This document shows, one piece after another, positions 54,395 through 63,549 of a DNA stretch of 64,000 nucleotides (positions within the stretch are counted from its first letter, which is position 1; each line of letters opens with the position of its first letter). Position numbers and translations under genes: made by a program. Source of the stretch: Prevotella sp. P5-108 (lineage in GTDB: Bacteria > Bacteroidota > Bacteroidia > Bacteroidales > Bacteroidaceae); the NCBI RefSeq assembly GCF_002251385.1, contig NZ_NPJJ01000063.1, positions 1 through 64,000 of the forward strand, written 5' to 3'. The notes beneath the pieces are model-generated. The model searched no databases. It saw only the letters and a program-made list of their open reading frames with translations, and was not told the DNA's origin.

Positions 54395-56521
54395 ATGAAC
54401 AATTTTTCAAATATCATCGCTAAGGCTCTCCACATCGGAGAGCCTTACGTGCTTAATACCCTCGCGCTCATTGACGAGGGCGCCACGATTCCATTCATAA
54501 GCCGCTATCGCAAGGAGAAGACGGGCGGAATGAACGAGGTGCAGATTGGACAAATCGACGAACTGTATAGCCGACTGAAGGAACTCGCCAAGCGCAAGGA
54601 GACCATCGGGCGCACCATCACCGAGGCTGGCGCAATGACGCCTGAACTGCAGCGGCGCATAGACGACTGCTGGGACGCCACCCTGCTGGAAGACATATAT
54701 CTGCCCTATCGTCCCAAGCGGCGCACAAGGGCACAGATAGCCCGCGAGAAGGGACTGGAGCCGCTGGCCAACATCATCATGATGCAGCGCGAGCGCAACA
54801 TAGAGGGCATCGCCGCCCGCTGGAAGTCCAAGGGCATCAGCGTAGAGGAAGCACTGGCTGGAGCCAAGGACATCATAGCCGAAATCATAAGCGAGGACGA
54901 GGGCACGCGCAATACGGTGCGTGGAGAGTTCAGACGCTTTGCCACCATTACATCCAAAGTCAACAAGGCGCAGAAAGACCAAGATGAGGCTGCCAAGTTC
55001 AGCGACTACTTCGACTTCAGCGAGCCGCTCAGTCGGTGTTCGTCCCACAGGCTTCTCGCCATACGAAGGGGCGAAGACAAGGGCGTGCTGCGTGTGAGCA
55101 TCGACATAGACCGCGCCCAGTGTGCCGACAGACTCAAGCGTCACTACGTCAGAGGCCAAGGAGAATGTCAGCGACTGATGGGTGAGGCTGTGGACGACGC
55201 CCTCAAGCGACTTCTGGCGCCGTCGATAGAGACCGAATATGCCCACAGCAGCAAGGACAAGGCCGACGAAGAGGCCATAGCCGTGTTTGCCGAAGGGCTG
55301 CGCCAGCTGTTGCTCGCTGCGCCATTGGGGCAGAAGCGCGTGCTGGCCATAGACCCGGGGTTTGCCAATGGATGCAAGACCGTATGTCTCGACGAGCTGG
55401 GCACGCTGTTGCACCACGAGATAATCTATCCGCACCCGCCACAGCGCAAGAGTGCGCTGGCTGCCGCGGCATTGCAACACATGGCAGACAAATACAAGAT
55501 TGAAGCCATCGCCATTGGCAACGGCACGGCAAGCAGGGAGACTACCGAATGGCTGCGTTCAATCGGCAGTCTCAGCGACATCCCCTACTACGTGGTGAGC
55601 GAAGATGGGGCGTCAATATATTCAGCTTCAAAGATAGCGCGCGAGGAGTTCCCCGACGAGGATGTCACAGTGCGAGGCGCCGTGTCGATAGGCAGAAGGC
55701 TCATGGACCCGTTGTCCGAGCTGGTCAAGATAGACCCGAAGAGTATCGGCGTGGGTCAGTACCAGCACGATGTAGACCAGACCAAACTCAAGCATGCTCT
55801 CGACAACACAGTGATGAGTTGCGTCAACCACGTTGGCGTCAATGTCAATACTGCAAGTGCCTATCTGCTCAGCTATGTGAGTGGCTTGGGCATGTCGCTC
55901 GCTCAGAATATCGTAGCATATCGCAGCGAGCATGGAGCATTCACAAGCCGCAGCCAATTGAAGAAGGTACCGCGCCTGGGACCGGTTGCCTATCAGCAAT
56001 GTGCCGGTTTCCTACGCATCAACGGCGCCAAGAATCCGCTCGACAATAGCGCGGTGCATCCCGAGAGCTATCACATCGTGGAGCAGATGGCAAAGGACCT
56101 CAAATGCAGCATTGCCGAACTGATTAAGAACAAGGAGATACAGAAGCAGATAAAGCCTGAGCGCTATGTGAGCGACACGGTGGGACTGCCCACGCTGAAC
56201 GACATTCTGGCAGAGCTCGAGAAGCCCGGAAGAGACCCACGTATGGCATTGGAGAACTTTGAGTTTGATGCTTCGATCAAGTCGATAGACGACTTGCAGG
56301 AAGGGATGATACTTCCGGGAATAGTGACCAACGTCACCCAGTTTGGCGCCTTCGTCGACATTGGCATCCATCAGGATGGGCTCGTCCACATCTCCCAACT
56401 GGCCAACAAGTTTGTCTCCGACCCGAGCACGGTGGTAAAGTTGCAGCAGCACGTCACGGTCAAGGTGATAGGCATAGACCACCAGCGCCACCGCATCTCG
56501 CTGTCTATGCGCGATGTCTAA
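54395..56521 (+). CDS. tex: Tex family RNA-binding transcription accessory protein
   Basis: Nucleic-acid-binding protein of 708 aa. Order of domains: N-terminal helical Tex domain (ALHIGEPYVLNTLALIDEGATIPFISRYRKEKTGG near the start), YqgF-like RNase H fold (about 320-450; VLAIDPGFANGCKTVCLD), helix-hairpin-helix units (about 480-560; NTASAYLLSYVSGLGMSLAQNIV and RSQLKKVPRLGP), and a C-terminal S1 domain (about 625-700; ILPGIVTNVTQFGAFVDIGIHQDGLVHISQL). The frame is open 68 codons upstream into the nuclease gene, but homology starts at the ATG at 54395. It affects transcription and RNA decay in other bacteria. Confidence 0.96.
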   Translation: MNNFSNIIAKALHIGEPYVLNTLALIDEGATIPFISRYRKEKTGGMNEVQIGQIDELYSRLKELAKRKETIGRTITEAGAMTPELQRRIDDCWDATLLEDIYLPYRPKRRTRAQIAREKGLEPLANIIMMQRERNIEGIAARWKSKGISVEEALAGAKDIIAEIISEDEGTRNTVRGEFRRFATITSKVNKAQKDQDEAAKFSDYFDFSEPLSRCSSHRLLAIRRGEDKGVLRVSIDIDRAQCADRLKRHYVRGQGECQRLMGEAVDDALKRLLAPSIETEYAHSSKDKADEEAIAVFAEGLRQLLLAAPLGQKRVLAIDPGFANGCKTVCLDELGTLLHHEIIYPHPPQRKSALAAAALQHMADKYKIEAIAIGNGTASRETTEWLRSIGSLSDIPYYVVSEDGASIYSASKIAREEFPDEDVTVRGAVSIGRRLMDPLSELVKIDPKSIGVGQYQHDVDQTKLKHALDNTVMSCVNHVGVNVNTASAYLLSYVSGLGMSLAQNIVAYRSEHGAFTSRSQLKKVPRLGPVAYQQCAGFLRINGAKNPLDNSAVHPESYHIVEQMAKDLKCSIAELIKNKEIQKQIKPERYVSDTVGLPTLNDILAELEKPGRDPRMALENFEFDASIKSIDDLQEGMILPGIVTNVTQFGAFVDIGIHQDGLVHISQLANKFVSDPSTVVKLQQHVTVKVIGIDHQRHRISLSMRDV

Positions 56522-56690
56522 GTGTCCGCAGGTCTATTCCATCTCACAGCCCGTCACTCCTGTCACTCCCCATCAGCCCGCCGACATAGCCATCAGCGAC
56601 CACAGCGCACCCATCCATACAGACACGCAAACAGAGGAACAAGGCACCGAGCCTGAAGGTAAAGTCAACAATACGGGTCAGTTGCCATAG
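56514..56690 (+). CDS. Possible 58-aa Pro/Thr-rich small protein overlapping the tex stop
   Basis: An ATG at 56514, in the +1 frame, overlaps the last codons of tex (ATGTCTAA). It reads MSKCPQVYSISQPVTPVTPH, continues through QPADIAISDHSAPIHTD and EEQGTEPEGKVNN, and stops at 56688-56690, just before a hairpin. The overlap would allow translational coupling. The sequence is low in complexity and unlike any family I know, so it may be chance. Confidence 0.3.
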   Translation: MSKCPQVYSISQPVTPVTPHQPADIAISDHSAPIHTDTQTEEQGTEPEGKVNNTGQLP

Positions 56691-56697
56691 CACAATC

Positions 56698-56732
56698 AAG
56701 GGCTGGATTCGGCACAAACGGATCCAGCCCTT
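56698..56732 (+). terminator. Hairpin after tex
   Basis: AAGGGCTGGAT (56698-56708) pairs perfectly with ATCCAGCCCTT (56722-56732) around 13 nt. There is no T-run beyond TT, so it is either a weak terminator or an mRNA end structure. Nothing is seen in 56733-56855. Confidence 0.55.
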
Positions 56733-56855
56733 AACGCATCTCATCCCGTCCATCCCCCCTCACATTGCCCTAACGCACCACTCCACTATCGCCCCAGCAA
56801 AACCTAATGGCCGACCGAAATAAGCAAGAGGCATAATCGGGAAAAGGGAAAAGGC

Positions 56856-57002
56856 CAAAACCGCCAGAGACCAACCTAAAAATAAAACCAAACCACGAAA
56901 TAATAAAACCAAATTATGAAATAACAAAATCAAACCATGAAACCGAGAATTCACACCTTGATTTCACAAATTCAAACCATGAAACCAACATTTTCACAAT
57001 GG
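56856..57002. repeat. Tandem array of about seven 21-bp degenerate units (array 4)
   Basis: Units fall at 56856, 56877, 56898, 56919, 56940, 56961 and 56982, each 21 bp. Those from 56877 to 56981 are the clearest; many end in CCACG, TTATG, CCATG or CCTTG and begin with AAA. On the minus strand several read GGTTTGA or GGTTTGG followed by a T-rich variable part, which is again the GTTTGA core. The array is very A/T-rich and lies between tex and the convergent rplT terminator. No gene is seen in 57003-57080. Confidence 0.75.
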
Positions 57003-57080
57003 CCAAACTCTTTGACAAGCCAAACTGCATTGCGTCTTTCTATCGCATCAAGATGGCATTGGTCCCGCCAGTTATGGGGA

Positions 57081-57120
57081 TAAAGAAAAAGCGCAAGACC
57101 ATTACAGTCTTGCGCTTTAT
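57081..57120 (-). terminator. Terminator of infC-rpmI-rplT
   Basis: AAAGCGCAAGAC (57088-57099) pairs perfectly with GTCTTGCGCTTT (57107-57118) around 7 nt. On the minus strand the stem runs into TTTTTCTTTA. Confidence 0.9.
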
Positions 57121-57163
57121 AGCTTATGAGTAGAAGAGCGAGGCTCTTTTACCTATTCTCAAT

Positions 57164-57508
57164 TTACTTTACCTTGTCAACGATAGCCTTGAAAGCCTCA
57201 GGGTTGTTGACTGCGAGGTCAGCGAGGACCTTGCGGTTAATCTCGATACCTGCCTTGTGGAGAGCTCCCATCAACTGGCTGTAGCTCATATCCTGCAAGC
57301 GTGCAGCTGCATTGATACGCTGAATCCAGAGAGCACGGAAAGTGCGCTTCTTGTTACGGCGATCGCGGTATGCGTAGGTAAGTCCCTTCTCCCAAGTGTT
57401 CTTAGCAACGGTCCATACGTTCTTTCTGGCGCCGAAGTAACCCTTGGTGAGCTTCAGAATTCTTGTTCTCTTTGCTTTAGATGCAACGTGATTTACTGAT
57501 CTTGGCAT
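57164..57508 (-). CDS. rplT: 50S ribosomal protein L20
   Basis: Early-assembling large-subunit protein of 114 aa, basic and helical. [32 protein letters not shown] and [20 protein letters not shown] are diagnostic. Its normal length and position at the end of infC-rpmI-rplT confirm the identity. In other phyla L20 represses this operon by binding its mRNA. A strong terminator follows 44 bp downstream. Confidence 0.97.
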   Translation of the reverse strand: MPRSVNHVASKAKRTRILKLTKGYFGARKNVWTVAKNTWEKGLTYAYRDRRNKKRTFRALWIQRINAAARLQDMSYSQLMGALHKAGIEINRKVLADLAVNNPEAFKAIVDKVK

Positions 57509-57546
57509 AATTTCTTTCTTTTAAAGTTCGACTAAAAAGTTAACGG

Positions 57547-57744
57547 TTAACGGAGACAGAGCAGATCGCGTACCTGTTTCAGGTTGGAGTTGTCAACCAG
57601 AGTCTGGTGAACAAGATTTCTCTTCTGTTTCTTTGTCTTCTTAGTCAGAATGTGACTGTGGTAAGCGTGATGTCTCTTAATCTTACCAGTACCGGTGAAT
57701 GTGAATCTCTTCTTTGCGCCGGAATTTGTCTTAACTTTTGGCAT
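57547..57744 (-). CDS. rpmI: 50S ribosomal protein L35
   Basis: A 65-aa basic large-subunit protein. [42 protein letters not shown] is typical for L35. It lies 38 bp before rplT and 83 bp after infC. The gap to infC holds a hairpin that may control expression. Confidence 0.96.
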   Translation of the reverse strand: MPKVKTNSGAKKRFTFTGTGKIKRHHAYHSHILTKKTKKQKRNLVHQTLVDNSNLKQVRDLLCLR

Positions 57745-57782
57745 TTTTGTTAATTGTTTAATTGTTATTATTTATAATATAG

Positions 57783-57813
57783 GTGGTAACGTATATACCA
57801 AGACGTTACGCAC
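57783..57813 (-). promoter_or_regulatory. Hairpin in the infC-rpmI spacer
   Basis: GTAACGT (57786-57792) pairs with ACGTTAC (57803-57809), extended by GTG/CAC (57783-57785 with 57811-57813) across a one-base bulge. The 10-nt loop and the location upstream of rpmI suit an L20-type autoregulatory site or processing site, by analogy only. Confidence 0.4.
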
Positions 57814-57827
57814 ACTATGTTCTTGTC

Positions 57828-58508
57828 TTAATCGCGCTGTAGCTTCTGCAGAGCCTCGGCACCATTCTTGGCGTTGCCGAAAAGGCCACCGTCCTTGGGT
57901 GCTTCCTCTACTTCGGCCACTCCACTGGCACTGCCCTTGGCTTCCTCTGCCTCGCGGTCGCGCTTCTGCTGGCTCTTCTTTGCCACACCGGCCTTCTTGG
58001 GTGCCAAATAGAGGAACATCTTCTTTCCCTCAAGTGCGGGCATCGACTCTACCTTGCCATACTCTTCCAGGTCGTTGGCAAAACGGAGGAGAAGAACTTC
58101 TCCCTGCTCCTTGAAGAGGATTGAGCGTCCACGGAAGAATACATAAGCGCGCACCTTGTTGCCTTCGAGCAGGAACTCCTGGGCATGCTTGAGCTTGAAC
58201 TGATAGTCGTGCTCATCGGTCTGGGGTCCGAAGCGTATTTCCTTAACCTCGACCTTCACCTGCTTCTGCTTCATTTCCTTCTGACGCTTCTTCTGCTGAT
58301 AGAGGAACTTAGAGTAGTCGATGAGACGACAAACAGGAGGCTGGGCATTGGGTGATATTTCGACGAGATCGACGCCTTGCTGACGAGCCAAATCCATCGC
58401 TTTACGAGTAGGCATCACCTCGGAACCATCCTCACTTACCACACGAACTTCCCGGACATGAATCTGTTCGTTCACGCGGTACTGATTCTTCATTTTGTCA
58501 TTTTTCAT
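57828..58508 (-). CDS. infC: Translation initiation factor IF-3 with C-terminal extension
   Basis: Prevents premature subunit joining and checks start-codon pairing on the 30S subunit. The 226-aa protein has the N-domain (about 8-75; [19 protein letters not shown]), a basic linker ([13 protein letters not shown]) and the C-domain (about 85-170; [26 protein letters not shown]). Beyond residue 175 there is a hydrophilic tail of about 50 residues ([16 protein letters not shown]...LQKLQRD) not found in E. coli IF-3. The start is an ordinary ATG, not the AUU used for autoregulation in enterobacteria. Confidence 0.96.
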   Translation of the reverse strand: MKNDKMKNQYRVNEQIHVREVRVVSEDGSEVMPTRKAMDLARQQGVDLVEISPNAQPPVCRLIDYSKFLYQQKKRQKEMKQKQVKVEVKEIRFGPQTDEHDYQFKLKHAQEFLLEGNKVRAYVFFRGRSILFKEQGEVLLLRFANDLEEYGKVESMPALEGKKMFLYLAPKKAGVAKKSQQKRDREAEEAKGSASGVAEVEEAPKDGGLFGNAKNGAEALQKLQRD

Positions 58509-58533
58509 TCAACTATCTTATAATTAGCGGCTG

Positions 58534-58564
58534 CAAAGGTACAAAATAATCGTTAAATATCAAA
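58534..58564 (-). promoter_or_regulatory. Promoter of infC-rpmI-rplT
   Basis: On the minus strand TTTG (58564-58561), 19 nt, TACCTTTG (58541-58534): an exact consensus match. It shows that infC can be transcribed apart from thrS. Confidence 0.82.
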
Positions 58565-58657
58565 TTAAATTTTCATCTTTTTTATCCAAAGGTGCTATAA
58601 TTGACCCCAAAAGGCGCACGGAGGTAATGCCTTTTCGTCCCAGACGCATCAATTCTT

Positions 58658-58697
58658 CAAAAAAAGCAGCACCGCGGATAGACACCGCAATGCTGCT
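58658..58697 (-). terminator. Terminator of thrS
   Basis: AGCAGCA/TGCTGCT and an inner GC-rich part (CCGCG with TGCGG) form a long imperfect stem between 58665 and 58697. On the minus strand it is followed by seven T. Confidence 0.82.
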
Positions 58698-58722
58698 CTA
58701 TGCTAAAATTGACTTCTAAGTC

Positions 58723-60687
58723 TTAGTCTTGAGGCTCGATTTCGGTAGCCTTCAACTGGACTGCCACCTCGTCATTGATGCGCTTGGCAAAGTCTTCCAT
58801 AGACATGGTAGCCTGCTCGCCACCACCCTGCTTACGCATACTTACAAGACCTTCCTCCATCTCTTTCTCGCCAACGATGACCATATAAGGAGTACGCTTC
58901 AACTCGGTGTCGCGAATCTTACGGCCAATCTTCTCGTTGCGGTCGTCGATGACGGCGCGCACACCCTGGCTGGCAAAATACTTGCTCACCTTGCGTGCAT
59001 AGTCATTGTACTTCTCTGAGATGGGCAGGATAGCCACCTGGTCAGGAGTAAGCCAGAGTGGGAAGTGACCTGCTGTATGCTCAATGAGCACAGCGGTAAA
59101 GCGCTCGAGCGAACCGAAAGGAGCGCGGTGAACCATCACGGGCACCTTCTTGGTGTTGTCCTCGGCTGTGTATTCGAGCTTGAAGCGGGCGGGCAGGTTA
59201 TAGTCGACCTGGATAGTGCCCAGCTGCCAACGGCGGCCGATGGCATCCTTGACCATGAAGTCGAGCTTAGGACCATAGAACGCAGCCTCGCCATACTCAA
59301 TCTTGGCATCAAGGCCCTTCTCGGCGCAAGCCTCCTTGATAGCGGTTTCACTCTCTTCCCAAACTTCGTCAGAGCCAATGTACTTCTCCTTGTCGTTAGG
59401 GTCACGGAGACTAATCTGGGCCTCGAAGTTATCAAACTGGAAAATTTCGAACACGGCCTGGATGATATCCATCACGCGCAGGAACTCGCCTTTGACCTGG
59501 TCGGGACGGCAGAAGATATGGGCATCGTCCTGAGTAAACGAGCGTACACGGGTAAGTCCATGCAACTCACCGCTCTTCTCATAACGATAAACGGTACCGA
59601 ACTCAGCTATACGCAGTGGCAAGTCCTTGTAAGAGCGTGGTTTGCTGGCAAAAACCTCACAGTGATGAGGACAGTTCATAGGCTTGAGCATGTACTCTTC
59701 ATCCTCCTCGGGAGTGTGGATAGGCTGGAAGCTGTCCTTACCATAATGAGCGTAGTGTCCAGAGGTCACATAAAGATTCTTGGAACCAATGTGGGGAGTG
59801 ATAACCTCCTGATAGCCGAAGCGTTTCTGTATCTTGCGGAGCATATCCTGCAAGCGCAGACGCAGGTCGGTACCCTTGGGGAGCCACATGGGAAGTCCCT
59901 TGCCCACACGGTCGGAGAAGAAGAAGAGCTCCATCTCCTTACCAATCTTGCGGTGGTCGCGCTTCTTGGCCTCTTCAAGCATAACGAGATACTCATCAAG
60001 CATCTTCTTCTTGGGGAATGATATGCCATAGATACGTGTCATCTGCTCGCGCTTGGCGTCACCACGCCAGAAAGCACCAGCCACACTGGTAATCTTGACT
60101 GCCTTGATTTCACCTGTAGAGAGAAGGTGCGGACCACGGCAAAGGTCGGTAAAGTTGCCCTGGGTATAAGTGGTGATGGTACCATCCTCGAGGTCCTGCT
60201 CAATGTGCTCGCACTTGTAGTTCTGACCATCGGCCTTGAACTCCTTGAGCGCTTCGGCCTTAGACACTTCACGGCGCACAACGGCCTCGTTCTTCTTGGC
60301 CAGCTCGCGCATCTTTTCCTCAATCTTGGGGAAGTCGTTCTCTGAAATCACCTGACCCTCAGCGGGCATAACGTCATAGAAGAAGCCATTCTCTACGGCA
60401 GGGCCGAAGCCGAACTGGATGCCGGGATAGAGCTCTTGTAGCGCCTCGGCGAGCAAGTGGGCAGAGGTGTGCCAGAAGGTGTGCTTACCCTCTTCGTCCT
60501 CAAACTTGTAAAGCGCGATGGTAGAATCGGCAGTGATGGGACGGTTTAACTCTACAGTTTCACCATTGATACCGCAAGATACAACGTTGCGAGCGAGAGC
60601 CGGTGAAATGCTCTCGGCGATTTGTAACCCTGTAACTCCGCTCTCGTATTCACGCACGGAGCCATCAGGAAATGTGATTTTAACCAT
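58723..60687 (-). CDS. thrS: Threonine--tRNA ligase
   Basis: Charges tRNA-Thr. The 654-aa enzyme has the TGS domain (about 1-60; [19 protein letters not shown]), the editing domain with [12 protein letters not shown] (about 75-86) and a second Cys/His site ([12 protein letters not shown]), class II catalytic motifs ([35 protein letters not shown]) and the anticodon-binding C-domain (about 550-645; [11 protein letters not shown]). It is a full-length enzyme. It precedes infC as in most bacteria, but a terminator and a new promoter separate the two here. Confidence 0.97.
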   Translation of the reverse strand: MVKITFPDGSVREYESGVTGLQIAESISPALARNVVSCGINGETVELNRPITADSTIALYKFEDEEGKHTFWHTSAHLLAEALQELYPGIQFGFGPAVENGFFYDVMPAEGQVISENDFPKIEEKMRELAKKNEAVVRREVSKAEALKEFKADGQNYKCEHIEQDLEDGTITTYTQGNFTDLCRGPHLLSTGEIKAVKITSVAGAFWRGDAKREQMTRIYGISFPKKKMLDEYLVMLEEAKKRDHRKIGKEMELFFFSDRVGKGLPMWLPKGTDLRLRLQDMLRKIQKRFGYQEVITPHIGSKNLYVTSGHYAHYGKDSFQPIHTPEEDEEYMLKPMNCPHHCEVFASKPRSYKDLPLRIAEFGTVYRYEKSGELHGLTRVRSFTQDDAHIFCRPDQVKGEFLRVMDIIQAVFEIFQFDNFEAQISLRDPNDKEKYIGSDEVWEESETAIKEACAEKGLDAKIEYGEAAFYGPKLDFMVKDAIGRRWQLGTIQVDYNLPARFKLEYTAEDNTKKVPVMVHRAPFGSLERFTAVLIEHTAGHFPLWLTPDQVAILPISEKYNDYARKVSKYFASQGVRAVIDDRNEKIGRKIRDTELKRTPYMVIVGEKEMEEGLVSMRKQGGGEQATMSMEDFAKRINDEVAVQLKATEIEPQD

Positions 60688-60716
60688 AATACAAATTAGT
60701 TTTATTTTAATCGTTG

Positions 60717-60724
60717 CAAAAGTA
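60717..60724 (-). promoter_or_regulatory. -7 element of thrS
   Basis: TACTTTTG (60724-60717, minus strand) matches TAnnTTTG about 30 nt before the thrS ATG. A matching -33 TTTG was not found. Confidence 0.45.
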
Positions 60725-60749
60725 CTACTTTGTTACGACATAAGATAAG

Positions 60750-60792
60750 AAAAGAGAGGTAATTTTTACAAAAAGCATAAAAATCACCTCTC
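60750..60792 (-). terminator. Terminator of the ruvX-def-TPR operon
   Basis: GAGAGGT (60754-60760) pairs with ACCTCTC (60786-60792), and ATTTTTA with TAAAAAT inside, with one mismatch and a 9-nt loop. A T-rich stretch (TTTTCTTATC) follows on the minus strand. Confidence 0.8.
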
Positions 60793-60832
60793 TCAAGTAC
60801 TTTTTCACCCAATCGACACCATTGGGAAGAGT

Positions 60833-62839
60833 TTATTTGTCATTGCTAATCTGCTTGATTACGCTATAAGCATCATAGATGCCCAGTTCGCCAGCACGGC
60901 TCAGGTCGCGAATACCGTCGGCCTTCTTACCATTCTTGACATAGGCCAAGCCACGATTGTAATAAGCCTCGGCAAGATAAGCATCTATCTGAAGAGCGCG
61001 CGTGTAGTCATCGATGGCGTTGGAATATTCACCATTGGAGGCGTGCAGATTACCTCTATTATAATATAGGTAGGCATTCTGAGGCGCGAGGGCGATGGCG
61101 CGGTCAAGGTCGGTACGCACTCGCATCACACGAGCGGGGGCGTCGGAGGTCTGGACACCATGGGTGCGGTCAAACTCATTGACAAGATGCTGGCAAACGG
61201 CTCGCTGCCAGTAGGCCATCGTCGAGAGAGAATCGGTATGGACAAGGACGGTCAGGTCGTTGATGGCGGCATCAAAATCCTGTACGACGCCATACACCAC
61301 AGCACGCATCATCAGTTGACGCTTGACATCTGTAACGTGGGGAGCCTTCTCTATGAATGACGAAAGTGAGTCTGCAAGTTGGAAGAATGCCTGCGACTGA
61401 CCTTCGGTGAGCTGAGGAGGATTGCAGGTCACGTAGAGTTTATAGTCAATCTTGCTCTTGGTCTGAAGGGCATTGAACTTCTCTACATCGCGGTCGAACG
61501 CCTGATAAGAGGTGACGCCATTATTATACTTGAAGAACGAGAGGGTGTACATAGGCATGAACTCCACCTCTACCGAGCGGTTCTGCACCTTTCCTCTGAA
61601 CGCACTCTTGTACTCCTGGTTGGCCACGTTCTCGTCGGCCACCACCATACGATTGTACTTCTCAGGGTCTATCTCACTACGCTTACGCATCTCGCGTCTC
61701 TTGTTCTTGCTCCAGCGTGGCTGGATGCCCAGATGCTTGTCCATCTGAGCCTTCAGAATACGGAATTCATCCATTTCGGCCTTGGCGGTCATGCCCAGAC
61801 GGCGGTAAGCCTTTGCACGATAAGACAGGCCAGTCCAGAAATTGGGGAACTGACTGATTACGGTGCTGTAGTCACGGATGGCAGATTTCAGGTCTCCCGT
61901 GCGGTCATGCAGAAGGGCACGATTGAAGATGGCAAGATAATTCTCGGGCTCCATATGGATGACATAATCGAAGTCGGCAATAGCCCGGTTGTCGTCACCC
62001 AACTGCATACGCAGCTGTCCACGGTTATAATGTGCCAGGAAGTTATTGGGATCAAAGTCTATAGCACGGTCATAATCTTCCATAGCACCTCTCAGGTTGT
62101 TGTAATTGTATCGCGCCAAGGCACGGTTGACATAGTTGGACACAACCTTGGGCTTGAGGTGGATGGCCTTGCTCAAGAACTTGTCAGCGTCCTTCCACTC
62201 CTTGCGGGCAAGGGATATAAACGCTCGCGTGGTCCATGCGTTGCCGTCATAGGGGTCTATCTCCAGACTCTTGTCCAGCCACTTGGCGGCCGTCACAGTG
62301 TCCTTCTCTTGCAGACATATCTCCGCATTGAGCGAATAAGCATTGGCGAAGCCCGACCACTTGCTTATGATGGTGTCAAGGTCATTATGGGCCTTGGCAT
62401 ACTCCTTGAGATTCATCTGGCAGAGGGCTCGGTTGAACCAATAGTTACGCTGGTCGGGATTGAGGCGGATAGCATGGGTGTAATCGTCAATGGCTTCCTT
62501 GTATTTATCCTGACGCACGTAGGCAATGGCACGCAAATCGTACAGTCCGTCAATGTAGGGATTGAGTTTGAGGGCTTGGGTCACGTCATACTCAGCACCG
62601 CTATAGTCCTCAAGGTAGAACTTGGCGATACCACGATACTGCCAGGGGCGATAGAGGTAAGGTTTGAGTACGATAACCTGATTGAAATACTGTATGGAGA
62701 GCACGTAGTCCTCATAGTGCAGAGCTATCTCTCCACTAAGCATAAGCCTGTTGGTATTATACTGGGCAATGGCCTTGCCCGGAACAAAAAAGACAATGAA
62801 GAGCACTATCGCAGATGTAATCCACGCCTTCATGCGCAT
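60833..62839 (-). CDS. Exported tetratricopeptide-repeat protein
   Basis: Protein of about 668 aa with a signal peptide or N-terminal anchor (MRMKAWITSAIVLFIVFFVPGKAIAQ). The frame is open up to ATG codons at 62893 and 62920; 62839 is chosen because it gives a normal signal peptide. Residues of about 30-390 contain roughly ten TPR units, such as AIDDYTHAIRLNPDQRNYWFNRALCQM and NFLAHYNRGQLRMQLGDDNRAIADF. A non-TPR middle part (about 400-490) follows, and three further TPRs lie at the end. It probably scaffolds an envelope complex. It is cotranscribed with def and ruvX, as is common in Bacteroidota. Confidence 0.85.
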   Translation of the reverse strand: MRMKAWITSAIVLFIVFFVPGKAIAQYNTNRLMLSGEIALHYEDYVLSIQYFNQVIVLKPYLYRPWQYRGIAKFYLEDYSGAEYDVTQALKLNPYIDGLYDLRAIAYVRQDKYKEAIDDYTHAIRLNPDQRNYWFNRALCQMNLKEYAKAHNDLDTIISKWSGFANAYSLNAEICLQEKDTVTAAKWLDKSLEIDPYDGNAWTTRAFISLARKEWKDADKFLSKAIHLKPKVVSNYVNRALARYNYNNLRGAMEDYDRAIDFDPNNFLAHYNRGQLRMQLGDDNRAIADFDYVIHMEPENYLAIFNRALLHDRTGDLKSAIRDYSTVISQFPNFWTGLSYRAKAYRRLGMTAKAEMDEFRILKAQMDKHLGIQPRWSKNKRREMRKRSEIDPEKYNRMVVADENVANQEYKSAFRGKVQNRSVEVEFMPMYTLSFFKYNNGVTSYQAFDRDVEKFNALQTKSKIDYKLYVTCNPPQLTEGQSQAFFQLADSLSSFIEKAPHVTDVKRQLMMRAVVYGVVQDFDAAINDLTVLVHTDSLSTMAYWQRAVCQHLVNEFDRTHGVQTSDAPARVMRVRTDLDRAIALAPQNAYLYYNRGNLHASNGEYSNAIDDYTRALQIDAYLAEAYYNRGLAYVKNGKKADGIRDLSRAGELGIYDAYSVIKQISNDK

Positions 62840-62965
62840 ACTGGCGTTAGAGACTGTTCGCTTCGGGTTATCCTGTGATATTATACTCTTCATTATCCTA
62901 TAGCTGTTTGTTGTTCCCATTCATTCAGTCGCCCATGCGGAACAGCCATGGACAACCTTTACAAG

Positions 62966-63529
62966 TTATCGTCTTACCGGTTTCGTGCGGTAACTGCAAC
63001 GATATTTTCCCTGAGTAAGCTGTTTGAGCTTACTGCGTATCAACTGCTTGCGCAGGGGAGTAAGGCGGTCTACAAACATGGTACCCTCCAGATGGTCAAA
63101 CTCATGCTGCATCACGCGGGCAAGATATCCCTCGACCCATTCGTCATGCTCAGCCATATTCTCGTCAAGGTAGGTGACATGAATGCGTGTGTGGCGAGCC
63201 ACAGACTCATGGATACCCGGAATACTGAGGCATCCTTCTTCCATGGTTTCCTTCTTGGAGTCTTCGTCGATTTCCACAATATGCGGATTGATGAACACAT
63301 GACGGAAGCCGGCATACTCGGGCAAATCTTCTTTGAGCACATCGAGGTCGATGACCACCAGACGGATAGCCATGCCTATCTGAGGAGCCGCGAGACCAAT
63401 GCCCTCTGCAGCATCGAGGGTCTCATACATATTGGCGATGATTTCCGACAGATTGGGGTAATCGGGGGTGATATCCTCGGCCACCTTTCTCAGTACAGGC
63501 TGGCCATATATATAAATAGGTAATATCAT
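62966..63529 (-). CDS. def: Peptide deformylase
   Basis: Removes the N-formyl group from nascent proteins before MetAP acts. The 187-aa metalloenzyme has all three motifs: GIGLAAPQIG (about 47-56), EEGCLSIPG (about 105-113, metal-binding Cys) and HEFDHLEG (about 150-157, HExxH). The frame is open to 63553, but the conserved N-terminus MILPIYIYGQPVLR starts at the ATG at 63529. Its length is in the normal range. It follows ruvX by 20 bp; the map gene elsewhere in the window performs the next step. Confidence 0.97.
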   Translation of the reverse strand: MILPIYIYGQPVLRKVAEDITPDYPNLSEIIANMYETLDAAEGIGLAAPQIGMAIRLVVIDLDVLKEDLPEYAGFRHVFINPHIVEIDEDSKKETMEEGCLSIPGIHESVARHTRIHVTYLDENMAEHDEWVEGYLARVMQHEFDHLEGTMFVDRLTPLRKQLIRSKLKQLTQGKYRCSYRTKPVRR

Positions 63530-63549
63530 AAACTGTATGTTGGTATGTA

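Noticed and set aside
56544..56753. A 69-codon minus-strand frame after tex
   Set aside because: It overlaps the tex-end hairpin, has no start signal and no recognisable features.
61379..62878. A 499-codon open frame antisense to the TPR gene
   Set aside because: It is produced by the repeated TPR sequence on the other strand. It has no promoter of its own and no domain.
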